From NCBI RefSeq assembly GCF_007748095.1, contig NZ_CP036287.1, positions 3,100,001 to 3,164,000 of the forward strand: a stretch of 64,000 nt of DNA, read 5' to 3'. Below the pieces are notes generated by a model that was given only the letters and a program-made list of their open reading frames with translations, made no database searches and was not told the origin of the DNA. This stretch comes from Engelhardtia mirabilis. Its GTDB lineage: Bacteria > Planctomycetota > UBA1135 > GCA-002686595. Below, one piece after another: positions 31,316 through 39,352 of this stretch. Within the stretch, counting starts at the first letter, position 1. Each line of letters begins with the position of its first letter. A program made the translations under genes and the position numbers.

Positions 31316-32095
31316 TCAGCGCCCGGACTCGGCTCCGCCGCCGGGCTCCGCGACCGGCTTCGGCGGGAGCTTCACCGTCAGGATCGACGGGATTCGCGAC
31401 GCCATCTTCTTGCGACCGGCCTCCTCGATCGGGTCGCTGCCCAGGTACACGTCGAACAGCGCCCAGCACAGCCCCGGCGAGCGCAGTTCCGGCTGCAGCT
31501 CGCCGTCGATGGTCGTGCGCAGCACGCCGCCCTTGGTCCAGCTGAAGACCAGCTCGGCCCCCTTGCGAAGCTTGTCGATGTCGAACAGGCCCTTGAACGT
31601 CTCCAGCTCGGCGGTGGCGTCGGGCAGTTCCATCTCGTCGCGGGCCTTGGCGATGCGCGGCGCCAGGCTGCCGTCGAAGGCCTCGACCACGTCCTCGGCG
31701 TCCACGTTGCGAACGAACACGATCCGCAGGGTCTTCTCGATCTTGTCGGACATCAGCGCGGCGTAGAACTCCTCGTCCTTGCCGAGCTGCTTCGCCGTGC
31801 GGTCGGTGAAGGCGCCGAGCTGCTCCTGGACCGCCCACGGATCCACGTACAACCCGTAGGCGTAGACGTTGACGCTGAAGACGGTCTTGTCGCGCACCGC
31901 CACGCCGGTGATGTGCTGGACCCCGCCCGGTTGCTCCAGGGTCGGACCCAGGGCCCGGCGGACCACGGGGAAGTCGACCTTGGTGTCGGACTCCCTGATG
32001 GTCTCGACCGCGTCCCCCTGGAGACCCGCAGTGGTGACCAGGACGGCGCCCGCGGACGCGAGCAGGAACTTGGCGAACGTGGCCTTCAGGAGCAT
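31316..32095 (-). CDS. Exported chalcone-isomerase-like protein
   Basis: 259 aa with an N-terminal signal segment (FAKFLLASAGAVLVTTAGL). The core GVAVRDKTVFSVNVYAYGLYVDPWAV is the conserved beta-strand block of the chalcone-isomerase-like family. KIEKTLRIVFVRNVDAEDV and the later LYVxLGSDPI-like segment (VYLGSDPIEEAGRKKMASRI) also fit. Bacterial members are non-catalytic or of unknown function and often periplasmic; plant-type flavonoid chemistry is not implied. A Pro/Gly/Glu tail ends the protein. It is in the same orientation as the neighbours but separated by 48-166 bp. Confidence 0.8.
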   Translation of the reverse strand: MLLKATFAKFLLASAGAVLVTTAGLQGDAVETIRESDTKVDFPVVRRALGPTLEQPGGVQHITGVAVRDKTVFSVNVYAYGLYVDPWAVQEQLGAFTDRTAKQLGKDEEFYAALMSDKIEKTLRIVFVRNVDAEDVVEAFDGSLAPRIAKARDEMELPDATAELETFKGLFDIDKLRKGAELVFSWTKGGVLRTTIDGELQPELRSPGLCWALFDVYLGSDPIEEAGRKKMASRIPSILTVKLPPKPVAEPGGGAESGR

Positions 32096-32143
32096 TGTCG
32101 ATCTTCCTCGTTGGGCGCCGACCGATTCGACGCGGGCTGCATG

Positions 32144-32851
32144 CTACCCCCGCGCGCCTCGGGCCAGCAGCCGCGCGGCGCGCGGATCCACCCGCAGGTC
32201 GCAGCGGCGGGCCGAGAGCAGCTCGCCGTCGACCACCAGGCCGCCGTTCCCCTCCAGGTCCACGCTGCAGTGGACCAAGCGACGGCTGGCCACCAGGGGG
32301 TTCTCCACGTGGCTGCCGTCGAAGACGCCCTGGAGCACCGCCGCCAAGCGCAGCCGCGATCCGCGCCGGATGACGGTCAGGTCCAGCTCGCCGTCGTCGA
32401 GCAGGGCCGCGGGGGCGATCCGCATCCCGCGCCCCGCGTGCCGAGTGACGGTGATGCAGGCCAAGAGGTCCGAGTCCACGGACGCGCCGTCGAGGCGAGC
32501 GCCAGCCCCAATGAGGCGCGGTCGCAGCAGCTCGGCCACGGCCGCCACCGAGTTGCCCGACCCCGCGGGCACGACCACGATCGGCGGCAGCGGTCCGCGC
32601 TCGGCCAGGCCGTTGACCACATCGAACAGCGTTTCGTCGCCGCCCGCCACCGCGACGGCGGATGCGTCGCCCAGATCGAGCTCGCGCGCGAACCGGCGCG
32701 TCTCCGCCGCCGACGCGCCGGTGTGGCTCTCGAGGCTCCACCCCGACGCTTGCATGCGCCGGTTCATTCGCGCGCAGGCATCGAGGGCACGACCGCCCCC
32801 GGCGAAGGGGTTCGCGATGCAGGGCAAGCGGCGTTCGCTTCGGCCGGTCAT
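32144..32851 (-). CDS. Shortened diacylglycerol/sphingosine-kinase-like protein
   Basis: 235 aa, against about 300 for typical members. It has IANPFAGGGRA at the N-terminus, AVAGGDETLFDVVNGL in place of the usual GGDGT motif, and PAGSGNSVA in place of GTGND. The C-terminal lobe carries GRGMRIAPAALLDDGELDLTVI and a closing ...VDGELL segment. The stretch of some 60-80 residues that normally joins the nucleotide-binding lobe to the C-terminal beta sandwich is mostly missing, and the glycine after GGD is Glu. Either it is a diverged enzyme or it has lost activity. Lipid phosphorylation is therefore only a family-based guess. Confidence 0.7.
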   Translation of the reverse strand: MTGRSERRLPCIANPFAGGGRALDACARMNRRMQASGWSLESHTGASAAETRRFARELDLGDASAVAVAGGDETLFDVVNGLAERGPLPPIVVVPAGSGNSVAAVAELLRPRLIGAGARLDGASVDSDLLACITVTRHAGRGMRIAPAALLDDGELDLTVIRRGSRLRLAAVLQGVFDGSHVENPLVASRRLVHCSVDLEGNGGLVVDGELLSARRCDLRVDPRAARLLARGARG

Positions 32852-32912
32852 CGGCGCAGGCTGTGTGAGGGCCGCCCGACTCCACGCGCGGAGCCGCGAG
32901 TGCGAGCAGTCT

Positions 32913-33389
32913 TCACGGACGAGCGAAGCGCCCCAGTTGCGGCCGGGCGATCCGGAGCCAGTCCTCAGTGTTCATGATGACCGAGTGGTGTAGCGACGCG
33001 GCGTTGAAGGCGATGCGGTCGTTGGCCAGGAAGCCCTCGTCGAGGAGCAACGGCAGGGCGAGGATCGGCTCACCGAAGGGCGGCACGCAGCCCGGCACGA
33101 GGCCGGTCAGCTCGTGCAACTCCTCGCGGGTGGCGAAGCGCGCCCCGGATTGGCCCAGATGCCTCCGCACCGCGTTGGCATCCACCCGCGCCGAGGCGCT
33201 GAGCACGCACAGCGCGAAGTGGGGCCCGACCTTCAACAACAGCGACTTGCCCCCGATCTCGAGCGGCTCGCCCCGCGCCGCGGCCGATTCCTCGGAGGTG
33301 CGCGTCGCGTCGTGCTCGACGAAGCGATAGGGGACGCCCGCGCCATCGAGCAGCGCGACGATCTTCTCGGTCAAGGGCGGGAGTTCCAC
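32913..33389 (-). CDS. YbaK/ProX-type aminoacyl-tRNA deacylase
   Basis: 158 aa; clears mischarged tRNA (for example Ala- or Cys-tRNA-Pro) in trans. YRFVEHDATRTSEESAAARG is the family's entry helix, GGKSLLLKVG carries the conserved catalytic lysine region, and GLVPGCVPPFG is the G-x-P motif. FNAASLHHSVIMNTEDWLRI matches the ProX subgroup ending. No membrane or extra domain. The start is followed upstream by the large hairpin at 33438-33550, which lies in its 5' flank. Confidence 0.85.
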   Translation of the reverse strand: MELPPLTEKIVALLDGAGVPYRFVEHDATRTSEESAAARGEPLEIGGKSLLLKVGPHFALCVLSASARVDANAVRRHLGQSGARFATREELHELTGLVPGCVPPFGEPILALPLLLDEGFLANDRIAFNAASLHHSVIMNTEDWLRIARPQLGRFARP

Positions 33390-33427
33390 CGCCAGAGGTT
33401 AGACGAGGCTGTTGGGGGTGCGGCGCG

Positions 33428-33576
33428 GGGATCCGTTGGGACGTACGGTGCCGGGACCCCTTGTCCCGCGCGGAGCGGGGAGGGTGGCCGCCAGAGGCGG
33501 CCACCCTCCCCGCTCCGCGCGGGACAAGGGGTCCCGGCACCGTACGTCCCAGGCACCGTACGTCCCAACGGATCCC
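33428..33576. repeat. Very long near-perfect inverted repeat (55-bp arms, 3-base loop)
   Basis: Arms at 33438-33492 and 33496-33550 are perfectly complementary, separated only by AGA. An outer 25-base segment (33428-33452, with GGATCCGTTGGGACGTACGG) is complementary to 33552-33576. That means the right side carries a duplicated copy of GGCACCGTACGTCCC. The element fills the intergenic space between the divergent YbaK gene and the small membrane-protein gene. Transcribed either way it would fold into a very stable rod. It could be a REP/MITE-like dispersed element, a two-way terminator or a structured RNA; I see no second copy in this window. Confidence 0.9.
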
Positions 33577-33595
33577 GGCTTGCTAGGCTCGGACC

Positions 33596-34081
33596 ATGCC
33601 CCGCAAGCGCGAGACCGGACAGCCCACTCCGAAGAAGCTGCGCGACTTCGGGCTGGTGACCCTCGCGGCTCTCGTCGGCCTGGCTTGGTGGACGACCCAG
33701 GTGGTGGGGGGCCAAGCGGTGAACCCCGAGTTGATGGATCAGACGATGCCGACCCCTGTGCCCGAGGGGGTCCACTTGGTCTGCCCCGACCCGACCCTGG
33801 TTGCCAGCTCCGTCGCCGTGGCGCCGTTCGTACTGCGCACCGACATCTACAGCCGTGGTCGGCTGCGGGAGCGTCGCTGGTCGATCTGGACACCGGTGTT
33901 CGAGCGTGAACTCGGCAGGCGTTTGTGTGTCCCATGGGCCGGGTTCAACCGACGGTCCGCCCGAAGAGGTCTAGTGTCCTGGATCAGAAATTCGGCGTCA
34001 CTTCCCGGGCTCCGATCGCCGCTGGAGTCGCCAGCGCCTCCTCCGAGTATCGCAGCGGATACGCGTCGTCGGCGCGCCTAG
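33596..34081 (+). CDS. Small membrane protein, paralogue 1; C-terminus replaced by an inserted element
   Basis: 161 aa of unknown family. An N-terminal hydrophobic segment (FGLVTLAALVGLAWWTTQVVGG) would anchor it; a conserved core SSVAVAPFVLRTDIYSRG then RERRWSIWTPVFERE follows. Both blocks recur in the gene at 34141, so the two are tandem paralogues. From base 33974 (about residue 127) the frame runs into the MITE-like inverted-repeat element and the tail (VSWIRNSASLPG...) is element sequence. The original 3' end is probably lost, so the product may be non-functional. The start is supported by similarity to the paralogue. Confidence 0.6.
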   Translation: MPRKRETGQPTPKKLRDFGLVTLAALVGLAWWTTQVVGGQAVNPELMDQTMPTPVPEGVHLVCPDPTLVASSVAVAPFVLRTDIYSRGRLRERRWSIWTPVFERELGRRLCVPWAGFNRRSARRGLVSWIRNSASLPGLRSPLESPAPPPSIAADTRRRRA

Positions 34082-34134
34082 CCAGCATCGATCGGACCTC
34101 CGGGCAGTGACGCCGAATTTCTGATCCAGGACAC
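33974..34134. mobile_element. MITE-like element with long terminal inverted repeats
   Basis: A 161-bp element. Its ends are inverted repeats of about 50 bp, starting GTGTCCTGGATCAGAAATTC on the left and the same on the opposite strand at the right. The first 29 bases match perfectly; inner parts match with a few changes. The roughly 60-bp centre has no gene. No transposase is present, so mobilisation would need one elsewhere in the genome. Clear target duplications are not visible at the edges. It interrupts paralogue 1 and ends 6 bp before the start of paralogue 2, so it may also have displaced that gene's leader. Confidence 0.75.
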
Positions 34135-34140
34135 AAGTCC

Positions 34141-34638
34141 ATGAATCCGATAGCGCCGCGCAAGCAAACCCGTTCCATCACGCTGGGGGATCTCGTCCTG
34201 GTGACCCTTGCCCTGCTGGTCGCGGTCAGTTGGTGGGTGACCCAGACCGTGGGCGGTCCAGCGGTGGACGGCCGCGCTGCCTTGCCGTGGGAGCTGGCCC
34301 TGGTGGATCGCTCGACATCGCCATCGGGCCTGTCCCGCTTGCCGGCGGGTACCGTGGTCGAGCTTCCGGGCTTGAACAGGACCGCGAAGTCGGTCGCCGT
34401 GGTGCCGTTCGTCCTGCGCACCGACATCTCCGTGCACGGCAGCCTGAGCGAGCGCCGCTGGTCGCTCTGGACGCCCCTGTTCCAGCGCACGCTCCACAGC
34501 GAGCAATACGGGACCGTTGCGACGGGTGGAGACTGGCTCGAGGCCTTGGGCTACGCCGCTGGACCGGGGTCCGCCGCTGGACCGGGGTCCGCCGCTGGAC
34601 CGGGCGAGGCCGCGGCTGACGGAGGCTCGCCCCCGTAG
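34141..34638 (+). CDS. Small membrane protein, paralogue 2
   Basis: 165 aa of unknown family. It has an N-terminal hydrophobic anchor (LVLVTLALLVAVSWWVTQTVGG) and core KSVAVVPFVLRTDISVHG then SERRWSLWTPLFQRT, matching the preceding paralogue. It ends in a Gly/Ala/Pro tail of GPGSAA repeats, coded by three 18-bp units. The ATG is only 6 bp after the end of the MITE-like element, so its native leader may be gone. Topology would place the core outside the cytoplasm. No function can be assigned. Confidence 0.65.
   Translation: MNPIAPRKQTRSITLGDLVLVTLALLVAVSWWVTQTVGGPAVDGRAALPWELALVDRSTSPSGLSRLPAGTVVELPGLNRTAKSVAVVPFVLRTDISVHGSLSERRWSLWTPLFQRTLHSEQYGTVATGGDWLEALGYAAGPGSAAGPGSAAGPGEAAADGGSPP
34555..34610 (+). 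repeat. 18-bp tandem repeat in the 3' end of paralogue 2
   Basis: Three units of GCCGCTGGACCGGGGTCC (the last incomplete) in tandem, in frame, encoding GPGSAA repeats at the C-terminus of the small membrane protein. Confidence 0.8.
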
Positions 34639-34733
34639 ATCGATCCGCGCCCTGCTGCGGTTGCGGCCCTGTTTTGGCGCAGGCCGTGGGCTGCATCCTC
34701 GGACCGGCGCGCCGGCCCTGCTAGCTTGCGCCA

Positions 34734-36263
34734 ATGCCCCAGGACGAGCGTACAGCAGCACCCGATCCGATCCGCGGCGCCCAGCCGGGTGCGGTCGGCT
34801 TCCACGGCGACGCCTACCTGCTGCGGCTGGTGGCCTGGCTCGCGGCGCGCAGCGAGGTCTTCGTGGAGACGGGCACCAACCTGGGCACCACCCTCGGCTA
34901 TGTCGCGCGGACCTTCCCGTCCCTGCGCTGCCTGTCCTGCGAACCCGACCCAGCATCCTTCGAGGTCGCGCGGCACCACGTCGCGGACCAGCCCCAGGTC
35001 GCGATCAACAGGCAGACCTCGCAGGAGTTCCTGGGGCATCTGGCCACGATCGGGAGCGAGCTGTTCGAGCGGCCGACGTTGTTCTGGCTCGACGCCCATG
35101 GCTACGGCTTCGATTGGCCCCTGCGCGAGGAGCTGGCCTTCATCGGCGAGCGCTTCCAGCAGGGCTTCGTGCTGATCGACGACTTCCTGGTGCCCGGGCA
35201 CCCCGAGTTCGGCTTCGACCAGTACGAGCAGCACGTGTGCTCCTGGGACTACGTGCGTGAGAGCCTGGCCCCGGGCTGGCGCCATCGCCTCTACTACCCG
35301 GCCTACACCGAACGCACCTCGAGCTTCCACCCTCTGCGCGGTTGGGGGCTGATCCAGTTCGGGCGTGGACCCCTGGGGCGGTTGGACCTGGAGCCCGAGT
35401 TGGCCGGGGTGCTGGAACTGGCCGAGTCGTCGGGCAAGGCGCGGACGAACGTGCCCGCCGGCGCTGCGCAACCGCAAGCCAGTTCCACGGCGACCCAAAC
35501 GGTCCGACCCTCGGCCGGGGCAGCTCGCGACGCCGCTGTCGCGAACGCCCCGTCCGGCCGACGCGCGCCCCACGCCCCCGGTCTCGCCGGCTGCGACGTG
35601 CATCGCGATCGCTTCGACGACCTGGTCGCCCTGGTCGATCGCGACGACCCCCTCGTGGTCGACGGCGGCGCCAACCGTGGGGCAGTGGTCGACGAAGTCC
35701 TCGCGCGCTGGCCCCGCGCGCGGGTGCATGCGGTCGAGGCCCAGCCGACCTTGGCCCGTGAGTTGGCCCGACGCTATGCGGGCGATCGGCGGGTGACGGT
35801 CCACGCAGCGGCCCTCGCCGCGCGCACCGGCCAGCTCGAGTTCCACGTCACCGCCAACTCGGTTTCCTCCTCGGCCCTCGCCCCATCGAGCTTCAAGCAG
35901 ACCCTGCAAGGTGCCAAGGTCGCGACGGTCGAGACGATCAGCGTTCCCGCGCGGCGCCTGGACGAGCTGGTGCCCCAGGCGATCGACCTGCTCAAGCTCG
36001 ACCTGCAGGGCTTCGAGATCGAAGCACTGACCGGTCTGGGTGAGCGCCTGTCCCAGGTGGGTGTGGTCCTGGCCGAGGTGCAGTTCGCGCCGCTCTACGA
36101 GGGCACGCCCCTGTTCGGCGACGTGGATCGCTTCCTGCGCGAGGCCGGGTTCGGCCTGTTCAACCTCTACGAGCTGTGGACCAGTTCCGCCGGGCAACTC
36201 ACGGCCGGAGACGGAATCTGGCTCAACGGGCGCCAGTTCGAGCTCCCCGACGGACGCGCCTGA
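34734..36263 (+). CDS. Two-domain methyltransferase: class I SAM domain fused to FkbM-type domain
   Basis: 509 aa. The N-terminal 230 residues have a Rossmann-type SAM motif in EVFVETGTNLGTTLGYVAR, an acidic strand end in CLSCEPDP, and LFWLDAHG then GFVLIDDF. About 60 residues of Ala/Pro/Ser-rich linker follow. The C-terminal half is a typical FkbM methyltransferase: DPLVVDGGANRGAVVDEVL, VHAVEAQPTLARELARR, DLLKLDLQGFEIEALTG and VVLAEVQFAPLYEGTPLF. FkbM enzymes O-methylate sugars or polyketides, so a role in decorating the surface glycans made by neighbouring genes is likely but inferred. It is convergent with the GT10 gene, with 9 bp between. Confidence 0.85.
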   Translation: MPQDERTAAPDPIRGAQPGAVGFHGDAYLLRLVAWLAARSEVFVETGTNLGTTLGYVARTFPSLRCLSCEPDPASFEVARHHVADQPQVAINRQTSQEFLGHLATIGSELFERPTLFWLDAHGYGFDWPLREELAFIGERFQQGFVLIDDFLVPGHPEFGFDQYEQHVCSWDYVRESLAPGWRHRLYYPAYTERTSSFHPLRGWGLIQFGRGPLGRLDLEPELAGVLELAESSGKARTNVPAGAAQPQASSTATQTVRPSAGAARDAAVANAPSGRRAPHAPGLAGCDVHRDRFDDLVALVDRDDPLVVDGGANRGAVVDEVLARWPRARVHAVEAQPTLARELARRYAGDRRVTVHAAALAARTGQLEFHVTANSVSSSALAPSSFKQTLQGAKVATVETISVPARRLDELVPQAIDLLKLDLQGFEIEALTGLGERLSQVGVVLAEVQFAPLYEGTPLFGDVDRFLREAGFGLFNLYELWTSSAGQLTAGDGIWLNGRQFELPDGRA

Positions 36264-36272
36264 GGTGAGGCG

Positions 36273-38066
36273 TCAGCCGGCGCGGCGATTCACGCGGCCG
36301 TCGAGACGCTCGGACAACTCGTCCGGGCCGACGACTGCGTGTCCCAGGGCCGTGAGGAAGCGCATACGGTCCGAGTGGGTCTCCGGCCCCGCCATCACCG
36401 CCGCCGTGCGCGCGCCCAGGTCGAAGGGGCACAGGTCGTCGATGGGGTCACTGAGCACCACCAGGTCGATGGCCGCGGCGGTCCGGATCGACCTCAGGGC
36501 CAGCTCGAGCCGATCGACGCAGGCCTCGAGCGGTCCGTCGAGGGCCGGGTCGTAGCGCAGGGCCAAGCGTAGACCCTCGGTGGAGCAGGCCGCGAAGGCC
36601 GCCAGGGTCGGAACCAGCTCGCGCTGGTCGAAGCGAGGCCAGGCGATGACGAGGTCGACCGCCGTCGGCGGGTCGACCAGGCAACCGGGCCGCCCGGCCG
36701 CGCGGGCCCGCAGGTGGCGGCCGAACGGACGCACGTCGCGGTGCTCGAAGCCTGCCCCCGCGAGGGCGGCGTTCAACTCGTCCGCGGTCCAGCCCCAGCG
36801 CGGCGCGCGGCGCGAGCCGTGGGCGAAGAGCGTCGAGAAGGCCTCGCGCGGAGCCCAGTCCGCGAGCTTGCGGCAGACGTCCCAGTCGCCGACGGCGAGC
36901 TCCAGGCGCCCGCCCGGCGCGATCTTCTCGCGCCAACGGGAGAGGGCCGCGACGGCCTCGTCGGGGCTCCACTGGAGCACCAGGCCAGGCACCCGCAAGC
37001 GATCGATCGAGCCCTCGGCGAGGGGCACCAGGGCCACCTCGTCCGCGACCACATCGGGCTGGTCGAGGGGGTCGGACGAGACGTGGAACTCGTCGGGCTC
37101 CAGGTGTACGCGGGGGCCGAGTGCCAACTGCAAGCTGTCGCCGACCGGGGCGCCGTCGGGACGGCTGCCCATCCAGGACCAGCGTTGACCACGCGCAGCG
37201 GCGCCCATCACTCGGTCGAAGAACTCGAGCTGGCGCTCCGGATCGACCCAGGGACTCATGCGGTCCTGGGCGTAGGCCGGCGCGCGCAGCATCTGCGCGT
37301 AGGCCTCGTCGTCCTCGTTCAAACGCAGGATCTCCTCGATCAACGCGTCCTCGTCCGGAAACGAGTCGAGGTTCAGGAAGCACCCGGGGTCGAAGTCCTC
37401 GGCCACGGTCGGGTCGCCGGCGTAGATCGGGACCACGTCGGTCAAGAGGGCATCGTTGATCTTCTCGGTGACGTAACCGCGCGACCGCTCGTTCTCGAAG
37501 GTGATCGCGAACTTGTAGCGGCGGTACAGGCCGTACTTGTCCTTGCGGCTGATCGTGAAGCCGGTGTTGTTCAGCACCGGCCCGGCGCAATCGACCCGCA
37601 TCGCTTCGGACAGCTTCTTCACGAATGCCTCACGCCAGGGCACATGGTTGCCCTGGACGAAGATGCAGGCTCCCTGCTTGAGGGCCATGGCCGCTTCCAG
37701 GTCGCGGTCGGCCCGCCCGACCAGGGCGTCGGGCATGAAGCCGATCTGCGACTGGGTGCCGACGTAGTTGGGCAGCCGCAGGAAGCGCGGATCGGTCAGG
37801 TCGCGATCGAAGCCGATGGCGAAGTCGCAGCGCGACAGGTCGGGCGCGACGTTCTCGGCGGTGTAGTACAGCCGCACGGCATCGTCGTCGATGGCGTGCT
37901 GGGTCATCAGCTTCTCGCCGCCCGGGAAGCTGGAGTAGATCACCAGGTCCGGCCGGTCGGAGAGCTCGTAGCGCCAGTGGCGCAGCACTTCCGGATGGCG
38001 CTGGAAGAAGTGGTCCGGCTCGAAGCCGGCCCAGAAGTCGCGGAAGGCGACGCGGATGGTCCTCAT
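36273..38066 (-). CDS. GT10-family (fucosyltransferase-like) glycosyltransferase fused to methyltransferase-like C-terminal region
   Basis: 597 aa. The first 320 residues are an alpha-1,3-fucosyltransferase-type GT10 domain: DLVIYSSFPGGEKL, and the donor-binding block KFAITFENERSRGYVTEKIN then ALLTDVVPIYAGDP. The middle (about 350-480) has the second half of a SAM-methyltransferase fold (GSIDRLRVPGLVLQWSPDEA, KIAPGGRLELAVGDWD, TADELNAALAGAGFEH), with no clear glycine-rich motif I. The last 110 residues (PTAVDLVIAWPRFDQRELVP) match nothing I know. The ATG at 38066 overlaps the stop of the epimerase gene (ATGA), so the two are coupled. The donor sugar need not be fucose. Confidence 0.8.
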   Translation of the reverse strand: MRTIRVAFRDFWAGFEPDHFFQRHPEVLRHWRYELSDRPDLVIYSSFPGGEKLMTQHAIDDDAVRLYYTAENVAPDLSRCDFAIGFDRDLTDPRFLRLPNYVGTQSQIGFMPDALVGRADRDLEAAMALKQGACIFVQGNHVPWREAFVKKLSEAMRVDCAGPVLNNTGFTISRKDKYGLYRRYKFAITFENERSRGYVTEKINDALLTDVVPIYAGDPTVAEDFDPGCFLNLDSFPDEDALIEEILRLNEDDEAYAQMLRAPAYAQDRMSPWVDPERQLEFFDRVMGAAARGQRWSWMGSRPDGAPVGDSLQLALGPRVHLEPDEFHVSSDPLDQPDVVADEVALVPLAEGSIDRLRVPGLVLQWSPDEAVAALSRWREKIAPGGRLELAVGDWDVCRKLADWAPREAFSTLFAHGSRRAPRWGWTADELNAALAGAGFEHRDVRPFGRHLRARAAGRPGCLVDPPTAVDLVIAWPRFDQRELVPTLAAFAACSTEGLRLALRYDPALDGPLEACVDRLELALRSIRTAAAIDLVVLSDPIDDLCPFDLGARTAAVMAGPETHSDRMRFLTALGHAVVGPDELSERLDGRVNRRAG

Positions 38067-39124
38067 GCGGCCCGACTCCTCTCGCCGGCCTGGTCGACCA
38101 TCTCGGCGAGGATCTCGGGCAGTCGCCGCGAGAGTGTCCAGTGGGGGTAGTGGGAGCGAAAGCGACGGGTGTCGCTGATGTAGCAGACGTGGTCGCCGAC
38201 CCTGGCGCGCCGCTCGAAGCGGTGGGGGACCTCGCGCCCCAGCAGGTCCGCGAGCAGGTCCAGGCATTCGAGCACTGATCCGTTGCTCTCGCGGCCGCCG
38301 CCGAGGTTGTAGACCTCGGCGCTGCGCGGCGCCTCGATGAAGGCCTCGATCGCGGTGCAGACGTCGTGGCTGTGGATCTGGTCGCGGACCTGCTTGCCGC
38401 CGTGGCCGATCACGGTGTAGGTGCGACCCGAGACCGCGGTGTCGACCAGCCACGAGAGGAATCCGTGCAGCTCGACGCCGCTGTGGGCGGGACCGGTCAA
38501 GCAGCCGCCGCGGAAGCACACGGTCGGCATCCCGAAGTAGCGGCCGTACTCCTGGACCAACAGGTCGGCCGAGGCCTTGGAGGCCCCGAACAGGCTGTGG
38601 GTCGAGCGGTCGATGCGGCAGGTCTCGTCGATGCCCTGGAAGTCCTCGGCCCGGGCGAACTCGAAGCGGCGCGGCTGCTCGACCAGCGGGTACTCGTTGG
38701 GGGCGTCGCCGTAGACCTTGTTGGTCGAGAGGAACACGAAGGGACTGCCCGGCGCCCCGGCGCGGGCAGCCTCGAGCAGATTGAGGGTCCCGAGGGCGTT
38801 GACCTCGAAGTCGTCGAAGGGGCGGCTCGCCGCCAAATCGTGAGAGGGCTGTGCGGCGCAGTGGACGATCGCAGCGGGCTTCAGCTCGCGGACCAGGTCG
38901 GCCAGGCCCCGTCGGTCGCGCACGTCGAGCTCGCGGTGGTCGAAGTCCGGCACCTCGGTCACCAGGCGCTCCAGATTCCAGCGCGGGTCGCCGCCGCTGC
39001 CGAAGAACTGGGCGCGCATGTGGTTGTCCACGCCGACCGTCCGCCAGCCGCGGGCGGCGAAGTGCCGCACGGCCTGGGAACCGATCAGCCCACTGGATCC
39101 GGTCACGAGCAGGGTTCGAGCCAC
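38063..39124 (-). CDS. NAD-dependent sugar epimerase, CDP-paratose 2-epimerase-like
   Basis: 353 aa; extended SDR enzyme acting on a nucleotide sugar. It has the Rossmann motif TGSSGLIGSQAV, the motif FLSTNKVYGDAPN, FGASKASADLLVQEYGR with catalytic Tyr position replaced by Phe or shifted (LFGASK), and IGHGGKQVRDQIHSHDV. STNKVYGD and GKQVRD are characteristic of CDP-tyvelose/paratose epimerases. GTG 39124 is chosen as it sits directly before the Rossmann strand; the frame is open to 39298. Coupled by ATGA to the GT10 gene. No CDP-glucose pathway genes are seen next to it, so substrate is uncertain. Confidence 0.82.
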   Translation of the reverse strand: MARTLLVTGSSGLIGSQAVRHFAARGWRTVGVDNHMRAQFFGSGGDPRWNLERLVTEVPDFDHRELDVRDRRGLADLVRELKPAAIVHCAAQPSHDLAASRPFDDFEVNALGTLNLLEAARAGAPGSPFVFLSTNKVYGDAPNEYPLVEQPRRFEFARAEDFQGIDETCRIDRSTHSLFGASKASADLLVQEYGRYFGMPTVCFRGGCLTGPAHSGVELHGFLSWLVDTAVSGRTYTVIGHGGKQVRDQIHSHDVCTAIEAFIEAPRSAEVYNLGGGRESNGSVLECLDLLADLLGREVPHRFERRARVGDHVCYISDTRRFRSHYPHWTLSRRLPEILAEMVDQAGERSRAA

Positions 39125-39352
39125 TGGCGGCTCTTCGTCGCCCCGTCGAAGGGACTTGAGCGGGCGGCTGGCCCCGCCGCGCCGAGCCGTATCCCCCCCG
39201 GGATTGAGGCCGAGATCGCGGCGGCTGCCCCGCGTTCGGCGCCAACCCGGAGCCGGGACCCTCTCCGGCCGAGCCCCGGATCGTTCGCGCCCGGTCACGA
39301 GGGGGGCCCCGCCGTTGGCCCGGTCCGGGGCGTGGCGTACCCTGACGCCCCT

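Noticed and set aside
33371..33775. ORFs crossing the large hairpin
   Set aside because: The translations mirror each other because of the palindrome and match no protein family.
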